From NCBI GenBank assembly GCA_032718475.1, contig JAUCBJ010006642.1, forward strand, positions 1 through 56,387: a stretch of DNA of 56,387 nt. The letters are read 5' to 3'. Positions 1 to 8,600 of this stretch are shown here, piece by piece. Position 1 is the stretch's first letter. Every line of letters begins with the position of its first letter. The DNA comes from Nemertoderma westbladi. Its lineage: Eukaryota > Xenacoelomorpha > Nemertodermatida > Nemertodermatidae. Below the pieces are notes generated by a model. That model ran no database searches. It was not told where the DNA came from and was given only the letters and a program-made list of their open reading frames with translations. Both the position numbers and the translations under genes were made by a program.

Positions 1-293
1 ACTTCCAATCAATGGCCAATGACGTCTCTTCACCCAAGTGACCAGATCAGATATATCGAGAATCACCTGTTTCCGAGTCCAGTTCCTGGAGACGCGAAGT
101 GGCAATGGAAGAAATTATTACGAGTGAAGTTAAGGGGCACTCATTAGAAGATCAAACTAAAGGTTGGCGAATAAGGGACGAATGAATAATTCTCATCATG
201 TGATATTGTGGTTAGACTAAATATTATTACTGCATCGGCCACATGGATAGGAGTTTGTGTCTCCGGGTGGCACGTATGGTACAGCAGCAGTGA

Positions 294-313
294 TTTGGCA
301 TTGCAATGCCAAA
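294..313. repeat. Perfect 20-bp palindrome downstream of the Helitron-like ORF3
   Basis: TTTGGCATTGCAATGCCAAA is its own reverse complement. It lies about 150 bp beyond the ORF3 stop. Helitrons usually carry a subterminal 3' hairpin, so this is a candidate for the element's 3' terminal structure, but no CTRR end was found at the expected distance. Confidence 0.5.
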
Positions 314-462
314 GAGTAGTATGAACAACCCTAGAAGGCTGTGGTGCCGAATGGTGATTCGAGATTTTAGATTAACTACATTTTCGTGTTCGGAAGTCAA
401 GACAACAAGACGGGATTCAGCCATCACGATAATATTTGAGTTTACATTGATGAATATGCCGT

Positions 463-3400
463 CTAGTTTGAATTAACTTTCTTCAATTTATGTTTCGAGT
501 GTTTCTGTTTCTTTAGATAATAAGTGCCGAAAAGTAGTGATTCAATTAGACGTTTTTGTAAATTATTAGATATAAAATCTTTAAGATCGCTTACAGCTCT
601 TTCTGTAAATTCAAAATAATGAAAATCAGAATTGTCGAGAAGAACTTGGAAGGAGTCGGTTACCTTTTCATCAATTAAAGTATATCCATGTATTTTCGAA
701 ATGACTTCCGGTAAAACATCCCATGCTTGATGGATGTACGGTTCTGTACCACCAATCATTCGCCAAATGTTTGATAACCCATTAAATGTTTTATAATGGC
801 AATTATCTGGTATTGATTTAGAGAATAATTCTACCATATCTTTTTGGATAAATCTCTGGTAAACATGATGTTGGTGAATGTTCCGGCACAGAAAGAGAAC
901 AAATTTTGTTTCTTCAAATGCGAAAAGTTCGGATTTTTCACAAGACATTGAATGTTGAAGGAAGCCATCTGGAAATGTTTTGCGCCAAGCTTCCAATCGT
1001 TGATCCAAAGGCGCTGATTGAGATAAATTTACAGCAGAAGTTGATAAGTCATCAACAAATTGGTTATATGGAGAATTAACCAGAAAAAAACGTTCGATTG
1101 CAGTCTTAGCATTTGGTCTCCATTTCATTGCTGTAACTATGGTGAACTTCGGACCTGGACTGAGAACTATTATGCGTATTACACCAAGCATGAAAAGTGT
1201 TTGCCGTTTTGTAATTTCAACAATATGCGCTGAATCTGTACAATGTTCACTACGAAAATAAGGTCTATATAATCCGTGTATCATGGCATCACCATAATCA
1301 TCTGCCTTTGATAAATCCGTATCTTTAAATAAAGTAATTACTTCTTTTGATACAGTTATCTCTTGACTATATTGTAATGTTCGTCCCGTTAATAATGACC
1401 GTGCAAGAACTGCTGTTTGCTTCTTTCTTTGTATTCTGTCTTGCCTTCTTGCTGCTTCCTGTTCATCAACACCTTCAAAAGTATCATGATATGTCGGTCG
1501 TCGCACATATAAGGAAATTCCCAAATACTGGATAATTTTCGGTAAATAAACTAATGGACCTCTGGTAGCGTGTAGTAAAAATCCAGAACTATGGAATACT
1601 CTCAATGAGGAATCTTTAAGACTGAATGGTGATACATTATCCAAATAGGTTCGCAAACCATCAACTAACCGCTTAGTCATCCAACGCAAACTTGCATGGT
1701 CGGGAAACTGCTCTACTGCTATTGAGAGTTCATTGCATATTGGCAAGAATGGATTATCTGTGGACTTGTTGTCAAGAAGTATTCCAGAAAGTGAAGGATG
1801 AGATTGTAATAACACCTCAATCAGTGTAGACTCTGAAGTAAATTTATCAACATGTTCTGAAAGCTTACATTTTACACAGTAGACCAACATTGGAGCCTTT
1901 CGTTGTTCACAATGCCATACAGCTATTGCCATATTTACGACACCAGGATCAATACCAATGGAACGGATTGTGTAGGAACTACTACCAGGACTAATTGCGT
2001 TAGTAGACCTAACATAAATTCCAAACCTTTCAATAATATTATCAATTCCAAACGTTACAATGAACTTATCACTATTAACTGATAAAACAGATTCCTCAGC
2101 ACGACGTTTAATGTCCATTTTAGAATTACTCAACTTCAAAAATGTCTCCAGAGAGAATGGCTCCGCAAAGAGGTTACGGCAGCTATCGGCACGAGTAAAT
2201 GCTACCTGAACAAGTTGGCTCAACAGTGATATGTTTGTTTGTACTAATTTATCTGCATTTAGATTAACATAAACTGGTTTCTCACGGTATTCTTTTCCTT
2301 GGCATTTGTGTACTGTGATTGCGTGAAGTGGCACAAAGGGGAACTGCGTTCGACTTATTCTTTCTGCAAATCGCCGTCTCTTTTTACCTGTGAGTCTTGC
2401 AGATATTGGGAATATTCGGACAAATGTAGGATTTAAAGGAAACTCGCAATCAGATATACCCTCCTCATTGAAATCTGGAATGTCAACAATGACATGGTCT
2501 GGTTGGGGATGTTCACCATTCAACACAGCAGCAGCATCACTTTCATTAAAAACGATGTGTATCACAGTTCCTTGGGTACCATTGGCTATGCGCCTTTGGA
2601 CACTGACATTATCAACAAATATAATTTTCAGGCCAACATATAATGGAATACAGTCCTCCAACATTACATCAAATTCTGATGGGCTCAATCTATTTAGATT
2701 GGTGAAAGTTGCATTATATATCGACTTGGAAATGAATAATGTTTGATCAAGTGAACAAATCTGATCAACTGATAATTTGGCATTATTAAGCATTCTCGTA
2801 ACATTGTCATACATTATACAAACTGGAAGCTCCCCCAGCGTCGCCATGCTTGGTGTGTTACCAAGTTCATTTATTGAATGAAAAACCGTCCTGTAGTCTA
2901 TTTCATCTTGCTCCCCATTCCTAATACGACTGGTTAGTTTAGCTAGCTCATCATCAGACCTGTAAACTTTCCTTAAGCAGATAACATTCGGACGCATATG
3001 AGAGGCATATAATTGATGACCATATAACGAATGAGCTTTACCTTGACGATTTCTAAGCCGAATTCTAGCACCAGGGGAAACAACTTCAGATTGCGAGGGT
3101 GCATTCCACAGTTGGCGTGATGAAACAGGTGGGAGTTGTCCCATATCTCCTACCAGTAGAAGCTTTTTGCCACCCCACAGAATGTCTGGATTACCACTGG
3201 CATGGCGTAATGATGAGTCCAACAACGCTAATGTTCCTGGTTGGCACATAGAAATTTCATCTACTATGACAAAATCAACACTTTGAACATATTTCACAAT
3301 GAGAGTTTGACGTGAAGTTACCTTGTCGGTATTCTGATCCCATTGAGTCTTGTTGTTATACAAGCCAAAAAAACCTTCAAGTGTTGCGCAATACAAATTT

Positions 3401-3552
3401 GCAGCAGCAGCTCCACTGATACCTAATAACAAGACCTTTTCACCAAGATGATAATAAATTCTCTTTATTACTTCGGTTTTACCAGAACCACCAGGTCCAT
3501 GTAAAAATATTGTCTGAGGTGTAGGCTTGTTATTGATAGTGTCATTAATCAT
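463..3552 (-). CDS. Pif1-type helicase fused to a RuvC-fold resolvase-like domain (Helitron-like ORF3)
   Basis: 1029 residues from the ATG at 3552, which shares one base with the ORF2 stop (TGATG). Numbered from that ATG, the helicase has Walker A GPGGSGKT at 19-26, DEIS at 98-101, GDMGQLPPV at 135-143, HKCQG at 415-419 and QVAFTRA at 449-455, so the Pif1/RecD-like motifs are all present. A second domain (about 528-790) has the order of the A22/CCE1/Ydc2 Holliday-junction resolvases: IGIDPGVVNMA with Asp535, VEQ with Glu614, a basic KKQTAV at 710-715, then KADDYGDA with Asp751, Asp752 and Asp755. These give the acidic set expected of a metal-dependent RNase H-fold nuclease. About 240 C-terminal residues match nothing I recognise and end in a lysine-rich tail, a possible nuclear signal. 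Helicase assignment is firm; resolvase is by motif only. Confidence 0.9.
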   Translation of the reverse strand: MINDTINNKPTPQTIFLHGPGGSGKTEVIKRIYYHLGEKVLLLGISGAAAANLYCATLEGFFGLYNNKTQWDQNTDKVTSRQTLIVKYVQSVDFVIVDEISMCQPGTLALLDSSLRHASGNPDILWGGKKLLLVGDMGQLPPVSSRQLWNAPSQSEVVSPGARIRLRNRQGKAHSLYGHQLYASHMRPNVICLRKVYRSDDELAKLTSRIRNGEQDEIDYRTVFHSINELGNTPSMATLGELPVCIMYDNVTRMLNNAKLSVDQICSLDQTLFISKSIYNATFTNLNRLSPSEFDVMLEDCIPLYVGLKIIFVDNVSVQRRIANGTQGTVIHIVFNESDAAAVLNGEHPQPDHVIVDIPDFNEEGISDCEFPLNPTFVRIFPISARLTGKKRRRFAERISRTQFPFVPLHAITVHKCQGKEYREKPVYVNLNADKLVQTNISLLSQLVQVAFTRADSCRNLFAEPFSLETFLKLSNSKMDIKRRAEESVLSVNSDKFIVTFGIDNIIERFGIYVRSTNAISPGSSSYTIRSIGIDPGVVNMAIAVWHCEQRKAPMLVYCVKCKLSEHVDKFTSESTLIEVLLQSHPSLSGILLDNKSTDNPFLPICNELSIAVEQFPDHASLRWMTKRLVDGLRTYLDNVSPFSLKDSSLRVFHSSGFLLHATRGPLVYLPKIIQYLGISLYVRRPTYHDTFEGVDEQEAARRQDRIQRKKQTAVLARSLLTGRTLQYSQEITVSKEVITLFKDTDLSKADDYGDAMIHGLYRPYFRSEHCTDSAHIVEITKRQTLFMLGVIRIIVLSPGPKFTIVTAMKWRPNAKTAIERFFLVNSPYNQFVDDLSTSAVNLSQSAPLDQRLEAWRKTFPDGFLQHSMSCEKSELFAFEETKFVLFLCRNIHQHHVYQRFIQKDMVELFSKSIPDNCHYKTFNGLSNIWRMIGGTEPYIHQAWDVLPEVISKIHGYTLIDEKVTDSFQVLLDNSDFHYFEFTERAVSDLKDFISNNLQKRLIESLLFGTYYLKKQKHSKHKLKKVNSN
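1180..1975 (-). other. RuvC-like (A22/CCE1-type) domain region within ORF3
   Basis: This part of ORF3 encodes a first strand 'SIGIDPGVVNMAIAVW' with the catalytic-type aspartate, a glutamate in 'VEQ' at the start of a helix, a basic 'RKKQTAVLA' helix and a final 'KADDYGDAMI' helix. Family knowledge: poxvirus A22, yeast CCE1 and fission yeast Ydc2 resolvases share this order (DxG.KN, IExQ, RKK, KKDDxxDA). Inference: the domain may cut branched intermediates made during rolling-circle transposition. Other RNase H-fold nucleases are possible, but the spacing fits this family best. Confidence 0.8.
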
Positions 3553-3554
3553 CA
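3550..3554 (-). promoter_or_regulatory. TGATG stop-start overlap between ORF2 and ORF3
   Basis: On the minus strand the ORF2 stop TGA (3554-3552) shares its final A with the ORF3 ATG (3552-3550). Such overlaps in non-LTR retrotransposons and some viruses allow termination-reinitiation on one mRNA. The ORF3 frame is closed by a stop about 25 nt upstream, so ORF3 cannot begin much earlier without splicing or frameshifting. Confidence 0.6.
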
Positions 3555-6500
3555 AATTGACAACAAGTTGTCCAATTTAGTATCATCCAATTTAGGCAAA
3601 TCATTGAAATTTATGGGAATCTTAGGTCCACCTTTAAATGTCTTTGATGATTTACAAAGCAATTTCCACTTTTGTTGAATTTGGGAATACAAGGGGGATT
3701 GCAAATTAATTGTTAAAAACGAATCTGCATTTCTGTCATCTAGTTCTTCTATGGCAGAACTCAAAATTCGATATGGATCCATATATGCATCAAAATCAAA
3801 TGCATCACTAAGTATACAATCAATAGAAAGTGATTCTACATTTAAATCAATCAAAGGTTCGTCTACAATATCAATAGTTTCTCCAGTTCCATCTGGCTCT
3901 TCTATGGGAATACAATTTAACTCGGATCTTATTTTGTACATTGCCTTTTTATGATCCATTTCACACCCATATGTATTTTGAAAGACACGAAATCGAAAAC
4001 AAGGGTCATCAAATGTTCCATTTATACTCCTGTGGTGAAGTAATTCCATCCATTTATTATGAAATGCCTTATAAATTAGAATTATATCTTTCTCACCATT
4101 GGATATTTGTTGTTGCAAATTCTCTGATATAAAGTAATCACTAACATTACCAGAAAATGGGATAAATGCGATACATTCTAATCTGACATTTTGTAGCAAA
4201 TTTTTAAAATGGTTATCAATGGTGTTCCACGTGAGACTATCGTCAAATAACAGGGATTCAGGACGTCCGGTGATTAAATGTGGAATGAAATGTGGGATTC
4301 TGGTATCTTTAATTCCTTTATACGTAAATTTAGATTGCTCAGTGTGAGGCTTGAAATCCACCAGCGACAGAAATTCGAAATACGTAATTTTATCAGAAGG
4401 GATGAGACCACCTGGCCAATCATCTGAACACCGTTTGACATATGCTGTCACTGACGATTTCGGAGGCAATATAAACAATTTTTTTACCTGAAAGTTTGTA
4501 ATTTCATTCGTATCAGCTTGTTCAACATTCACTATAGGTTCATCTTCTTCATTAGTTGCTACATCTTCAGATGGATTGTTCACTGATGGAGTTATTTGGC
4601 ATAAAATAGGTGCACCACTAGAACACTTTAATGGGACAATACGTGGCATGCATTTAATGACATCACTCAAGCCAAGGGCATGAAACATCAACTCCCGTCT
4701 CGACATATCTTTCGGATTGAAAACATGGGCAATAGTTAGTCTCTTAACCACACTTTGGATAGAAATATCTGGTTCGCTTTCTACAACCTCCATTAATTTT
4801 ACTACAGCATCATCAACACAAGAAAGCATACTTGTGCATTTGGAGACATATTTGAGGGTATAACGTAGCAATGCAAATGGACAACTTATAACAGTGAGAT
4901 CACTATTTGCACGCCAATACAGCTGTAGAATTCTATTAACATTATTAAGGCGAGTAAATGATTTGTGTCGACGTTTTGTCAACACATGACATTCTGTAAA
5001 TAACATTGACTCTGTTGTCTTTGCAAATCCAACTCTTGTAATATCTCTTCTAGGCTTAATACCGCCATGTCGACAACCATCCCCTTTTACATTTCCACCA
5101 CATGTCTCAGGATAGCAATTATGCATTTGCACTATTGCGGCAAGCAATGCACTCTCCTTGTTTTCTGAATTGCAGTGTTCTAAAGTATTAACTGTATCTC
5201 TCATCAGGGGATGATTTTGAGGAGTATACTTTGTGTCATCAGGAAGTTCATTCCAATCTTTCAGCAGTTTATATAAATCGATCAAATCTCCATTATCATC
5301 ACAAAAATCAGTTTGAATCAGGCTATCATACACTTCCGTCATGTATCTTTCAGCAAGATAACCAGTATTAACAATATGTATTGCCTCACTCCTAAATTCT
5401 TCAGTCATTCTTCCTTGCAACCAATATTTTCTTACAGTTCGCATTCTATGAATTAAATGAGCCAGTAGAATTAATTCGAATATGTGAGGTAACCTAGCAA
5501 GAAAGTGCCAATGCTGTACAGCACGTGTTGGACCCCATTCTACTCTTCCCCAATGCCAACTGTCTCTTGAATTGATGCTGCAAACTTTTCTGAAGAATGC
5601 ATTGGTCATAATCTCCATTTTTAAACGGAGGTATTGCTCTATAATTGCTGCGTGTTTATCAAGCAATTTATCCCAAACCTTTCGATTTATTTCAAACCAA
5701 GAGTGTTGAAATACAGCATCCAAGCCATATTCTGATAAAAATACCAGCCGCCTCACACCATAATCTGTTCGCAGATTATTATTGAATGTGATAAACACAT
5801 TTGGAAACCCTGAGTTGGTACAAACAGAATATAACTCTTGCCTCATATGTTTCCACCGTTGGGCGGAATGGGGATATCGTCTTAGATGGGCAATAAGCAT
5901 CGGTGCAACGGTTTCAGGATTGCCCATTTTAAATTTATCTAATAGTGTTTTGACATTAACTTCATCAAGTTCATTTTGTGTGTTGAGATAAAACTGTATA
6001 CTGTCCAAGGAATATGCTAAATGCATTTGGTCATAAGCAACAAAAGCATAAACAGGATCTTCAGCATATGGCCATCTTAGCTTACCATCATTGCCAAATA
6101 CTGCATATCGCAACTGGTGAGCTAGTGCTTGCTTGTGAACATTGATTCCAGCAAATTTCACATGTCCATCATCATCTTCCCTATACATAATAGATGTTAA
6201 TGAATGCTGGCCATCAGAATGTAAATCTGGAAATTGCTCCTCCAGTTTCCAATGAAAAGATGACAACTTTCCGTCCCACATATTCCTGAGATTTATCTTA
6301 ATCGGGGAACCTACCAACTCACTCTCCATAGCCTGTCGGACACTCGTCTGCAAATAACCACCTAAACTTTCATTAAGTCGATACATGCTATGCTGTGAAG
6401 CGTCTGACTGGGCATACATATCATCTTGGACTGCTCTAACTGCTGCTGGGGCAACATCAATAGTATTCACGATGTCATCTGTACACTGAACACTCAGTGT

Positions 6501-6959
6501 TTCTAATAAATCATGATTAATGGTGAATATATCTTTGTATCCTTCTCTATTGTTCAAGAGATGAATTGTCCAGGATTTGACAACATCTGACCGCACTGGA
6601 AGTTTCCGAAAACTCGAGCCATCCATCCTTTCAGACATTATTAAAACATCACATGAATGTTCGAGATGAGGTAAAACATGATTCAGTGTATTTCGAATTT
6701 TATGGCCAACAACTAAACAATGGCTTCCAAATACTTGTCTACGGTTATAATTAAACATTATACTTGTAAATGCCTGTTGTTTTGCTATAAGGCAACGTTC
6801 AGCTGGTGTGCAAAGTGGAAGCTTCCCGACATTGGCTTGAAATGTTGCTGCTGGTTCAGTTGTACTTAGAGCAATATCCCACACTAGAAGTCTTCTTACT
6901 GCGTGCTCTCCTAGAATTAGCTTGGCACCGTTTACATTCTTTAAATTTAGATGAGTCAT
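3552..6959 (-). CDS. Helitron-like replication initiator (HUH/Y2 Rep), ORF2
   Basis: 1135 residues starting at the ATG at 6959. The N-terminus (about 50-155) resembles the region before the Helitron Rep domain, with 'TPAERCLIAK', a 'KLPVRSDVV' stretch and 'GYKDIFTI'. The Rep core has 'GFPNVFITFNNN' (384-395), 'RVEWGPTRAVQHWHFLARLP' with the HUH histidines His483 and His485, the Cys/His motif 'MHNCYPETCGG..KGDGCRHG' (612-632) typical of Helitrons, and 'RYTLKYVSKC' with Tyr700 and Tyr704. A YxxxY pair followed by lysine matches the two catalytic tyrosines of Helitron Rep, which nick and covalently hold single-stranded DNA. The helicase is not in this frame; it starts at the overlapping TGATG. 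The 300 C-terminal residues are acidic and unrecognised. The 5' 104 nt overlap ORF1 in another frame. Confidence 0.92.
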   Translation of the reverse strand: MTHLNLKNVNGAKLILGEHAVRRLLVWDIALSTTEPAATFQANVGKLPLCTPAERCLIAKQQAFTSIMFNYNRRQVFGSHCLVVGHKIRNTLNHVLPHLEHSCDVLIMSERMDGSSFRKLPVRSDVVKSWTIHLLNNREGYKDIFTINHDLLETLSVQCTDDIVNTIDVAPAAVRAVQDDMYAQSDASQHSMYRLNESLGGYLQTSVRQAMESELVGSPIKINLRNMWDGKLSSFHWKLEEQFPDLHSDGQHSLTSIMYREDDDGHVKFAGINVHKQALAHQLRYAVFGNDGKLRWPYAEDPVYAFVAYDQMHLAYSLDSIQFYLNTQNELDEVNVKTLLDKFKMGNPETVAPMLIAHLRRYPHSAQRWKHMRQELYSVCTNSGFPNVFITFNNNLRTDYGVRRLVFLSEYGLDAVFQHSWFEINRKVWDKLLDKHAAIIEQYLRLKMEIMTNAFFRKVCSINSRDSWHWGRVEWGPTRAVQHWHFLARLPHIFELILLAHLIHRMRTVRKYWLQGRMTEEFRSEAIHIVNTGYLAERYMTEVYDSLIQTDFCDDNGDLIDLYKLLKDWNELPDDTKYTPQNHPLMRDTVNTLEHCNSENKESALLAAIVQMHNCYPETCGGNVKGDGCRHGGIKPRRDITRVGFAKTTESMLFTECHVLTKRRHKSFTRLNNVNRILQLYWRANSDLTVISCPFALLRYTLKYVSKCTSMLSCVDDAVVKLMEVVESEPDISIQSVVKRLTIAHVFNPKDMSRRELMFHALGLSDVIKCMPRIVPLKCSSGAPILCQITPSVNNPSEDVATNEEDEPIVNVEQADTNEITNFQVKKLFILPPKSSVTAYVKRCSDDWPGGLIPSDKITYFEFLSLVDFKPHTEQSKFTYKGIKDTRIPHFIPHLITGRPESLLFDDSLTWNTIDNHFKNLLQNVRLECIAFIPFSGNVSDYFISENLQQQISNGEKDIILIYKAFHNKWMELLHHRSINGTFDDPCFRFRVFQNTYGCEMDHKKAMYKIRSELNCIPIEEPDGTGETIDIVDEPLIDLNVESLSIDCILSDAFDFDAYMDPYRILSSAIEELDDRNADSFLTINLQSPLYSQIQQKWKLLCKSSKTFKGGPKIPINFNDLPKLDDTKLDNLLSI

Positions 6960-8577
6960 AATTTAACTCTAGATATATTTCACAACAAGTTGTACAATGT
7001 TTTAATTTCCAACCAGTAGACCAGTCCTCAACAGCCTTTCTCATAACGTATTGTACATATCGTGAATCTTGGGACCTTATTTTATCAACTTCCTTTTGCT
7101 CAGCATCATTCAAAAATTTAGTATGATCTCTGGGCCGCTGATCCCAAGGCCATAATGGAATTTGCATTTGGTTTGATTGTTGCTGTGCCTCAGGAAGAAT
7201 AACATCCTCAAAAACGCCACATTCATTTTCATTCGGATCCACATTCTGAAGTTGAATATTTATTATTTCATCGTCTCGAGGTATTCCCCAATTGTTTAGA
7301 GAATTCTTTAATTTATTAACTTCACCCTCCCGTTTGCAGAAAAATTGGCACTTTTCTGAAAATTTCATTCTATCAGTCCAGGACGCAGGAGAAGGAATTA
7401 AGGAGGAACCAGCTATATTTTTCTTCTTCACTTTATTGGATACACTACAATCAGATATAGAAGCGGACGCACTGGAGATGCCATCCTTTTGACATTGCAC
7501 CAATGGAGATGCGTTCGGTTGTCTGAAACGTACACGTGCATAGTAAGCTTTAATTCGTTCAGCTGATCTCACCACAGGATCTAACCGCTTCTTACGCATA
7601 GATTCCCGGTTGGCTAAACGAACAGCAGGATCTAATCGTTTCGTACGTTTTGATAATCGTTCAGCCGATCTAACTTCAGGATCTAACCGCTTTGTACGTT
7701 TTGATAATCGTTCAGCCGATCTAACTTCAGGATCTAACCGTTTTGTACGTTTTGATAATCGTTCAGCCGATCTAACTTCAGGATCTAACCGTTTTGTACG
7801 TTTTGATAATCGTTCAGCCGATCTAACTTCAGGATCTAACCGTTTTGTATGTTTTGATAATCGTTCAGCCGATCTAACTTCAGGATCTAACCGTTTCGTA
7901 TGTTTTGATAATCGTTCAGCCAATCTAACTTCAGGATCCAACCGTTGCGTACGTTTTGATAATCGTTCAGAAGATCTAACTTCAGGATCTAACCGTTTCT
8001 TCCGCATAGATTCCCGGTTGGCTAAACGAACAGCAGGATCTAATCGTTTCGTACGTTTTGATAATCGTTCAACCGATCTAACTTCAGGATCTAACCGCTT
8101 TGTACGTTTTGATAATCGTTCAGCCGATCTAACTTCAGGATCTAACCGTTTTGTATGTTTTGATAATCGTTCAGCCGATCTAACTTCAGGATCTAACCGT
8201 TGCGTACGTTTTGATAATCGTTCAGAAGATCTAACTTCAGGATCTAACCGTTTCTTCCGCATAGATTCCCGGTTGGCTAAACGAACAGCAGGATCTAATC
8301 GTTTCGTACGTTTTGATAATCGTTCAGCCGATCTAACTTCAGGATCTAACCGCTTTGTACGTTTTGATAATCGTTCAGCCGATCTAACTTCAGGATCTAA
8401 CCGTTTCGTACTTTTTGATAAACGCTCAGTAGATTTCACAGCAGGATCGAATCGCCTTTTTTGCATTTTCTCCCGAGCTTCAATACGTAAGGAATGAATT
8501 TTGCATAACTTGGAGCGCACTTGATGGGTTTTAAGTCCACGTCCCGAATTAAACGGCCGTTGGCAAGTATCACACAT
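6856..8577 (-). CDS. Helitron-like ORF1: zinc finger, 17-residue repeat array, C-terminal four-cysteine motif
   Basis: 573 residues. The first codons give a zinc finger: Cys2, Cys5, His18, and Cys25 or His28. Residues about 37-345 are 18 tandem units of 17 residues, consensus RLDPEVRSAERLSKRTK, very basic and probably helical; a variant unit ending LANRESMRKK recurs three times, showing block duplication. The C-terminus carries 'CTTC...CKRC', a likely zinc site. In Helitron proteins I know, such a CxxC/CxxC motif sits about 30-40 residues before the 'E..LIA' motif. Here that motif lies in ORF2, so ORF1 and ORF2 look like halves of one ancestral protein. Basic repeats of this kind occur N-terminally in other invertebrate Helitron-like proteins. 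DNA binding is inferred. A good 3' splice site lies just before the ATG, so an upstream exon is possible. Confidence 0.8.
   Translation of the reverse strand: MCDTCQRPFNSGRGLKTHQVRSKLCKIHSLRIEAREKMQKRRFDPAVKSTERLSKSTKRLDPEVRSAERLSKRTKRLDPEVRSAERLSKRTKRLDPAVRLANRESMRKKRLDPEVRSSERLSKRTQRLDPEVRSAERLSKHTKRLDPEVRSAERLSKRTKRLDPEVRSVERLSKRTKRLDPAVRLANRESMRKKRLDPEVRSSERLSKRTQRLDPEVRLAERLSKHTKRLDPEVRSAERLSKHTKRLDPEVRSAERLSKRTKRLDPEVRSAERLSKRTKRLDPEVRSAERLSKRTKRLDPEVRSAERLSKRTKRLDPAVRLANRESMRKKRLDPVVRSAERIKAYYARVRFRQPNASPLVQCQKDGISSASASISDCSVSNKVKKKNIAGSSLIPSPASWTDRMKFSEKCQFFCKREGEVNKLKNSLNNWGIPRDDEIINIQLQNVDPNENECGVFEDVILPEAQQQSNQMQIPLWPWDQRPRDHTKFLNDAEQKEVDKIRSQDSRYVQYVMRKAVEDWSTGWKLKHCTTCCEIYLELNYDSSKFKECKRCQANSRRARSKKTSSVGYCSKYN
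7545..8465 (-). repeat. 51-bp tandem repeat array inside ORF1 (about 18 units)
   Basis: The unit is 51 nt, a multiple of three, and encodes a 17-residue repeat. Neighbouring copies are nearly identical. Blocks headed by the LANRESMRKK-type unit and followed by SSERLSKRTQ occur three times in whole or part, so the array grew both by single units and by multi-unit blocks. The opposite strand is also open for 295 codons, but that is a by-product of the repeat. Confidence 0.95.
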
Positions 8578-8600
8578 AAATCTAAAACAAAATAAATATA
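8578..8600 (-). promoter_or_regulatory. Possible 3' splice site before ORF1
   Basis: Reading the minus strand, TTTATTTTGTTTTAG is followed directly by ATTTATG, the ORF1 start. This is a good polypyrimidine tract plus AG. Donor-like GTAAGT strings occur further upstream (near 8706-8711 and 8993), so a 5' exon or 5'-UTR intron is possible. Confidence 0.35.

Larger units (their letters stand above)
463..8577 (-). mobile_element. Helitron-like rolling-circle transposon, coding part (three ORFs)
   Basis: Three long, uninterrupted minus-strand frames follow one another with overlaps: ORF1 (8577-6856), ORF2 (6959-3552) and ORF3 (3552-463). ORF2 carries the hallmarks of a Helitron replication initiator and ORF3 a complete Pif1-type helicase, which together define Helitrons and Helitron-like elements. 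The proteins being split over three frames is unlike the single RepHel polyprotein of canonical Helitrons. No internal stop or frameshift breaks the conserved domains, so the copy looks young. Termini are not determined: I could not place a convincing 5' TC or 3' CTRR with its hairpin. A perfect 20-bp palindrome lies 3' of ORF3 at 294-313. Autonomy and current activity are inferred only from intact frames. Confidence 0.88.

Noticed and set aside
1180-1975. RuvC domain as a TnpB/Fanzor/Cas12 nuclease
   Set aside because: There is no OB-fold/REC part or inserted zinc ribbon, and the motif order (VEQ, RKK, KADDYGDA) fits A22/CCE1 resolvases better.
7610-8497. 295-codon plus-strand frame opposite ORF1
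   Set aside because: It arises because the 51-bp repeat has no stop on the other strand. The sense strand has the zinc motifs and joins to the Helitron Rep.
463-8577. Bacterial operon or contamination
   Set aside because: The compact overlapping frames suggest it, but the Helitron-type Rep/Pif1 domains, the AT-rich flanks and lack of ribosome-binding sites fit a eukaryotic transposon.
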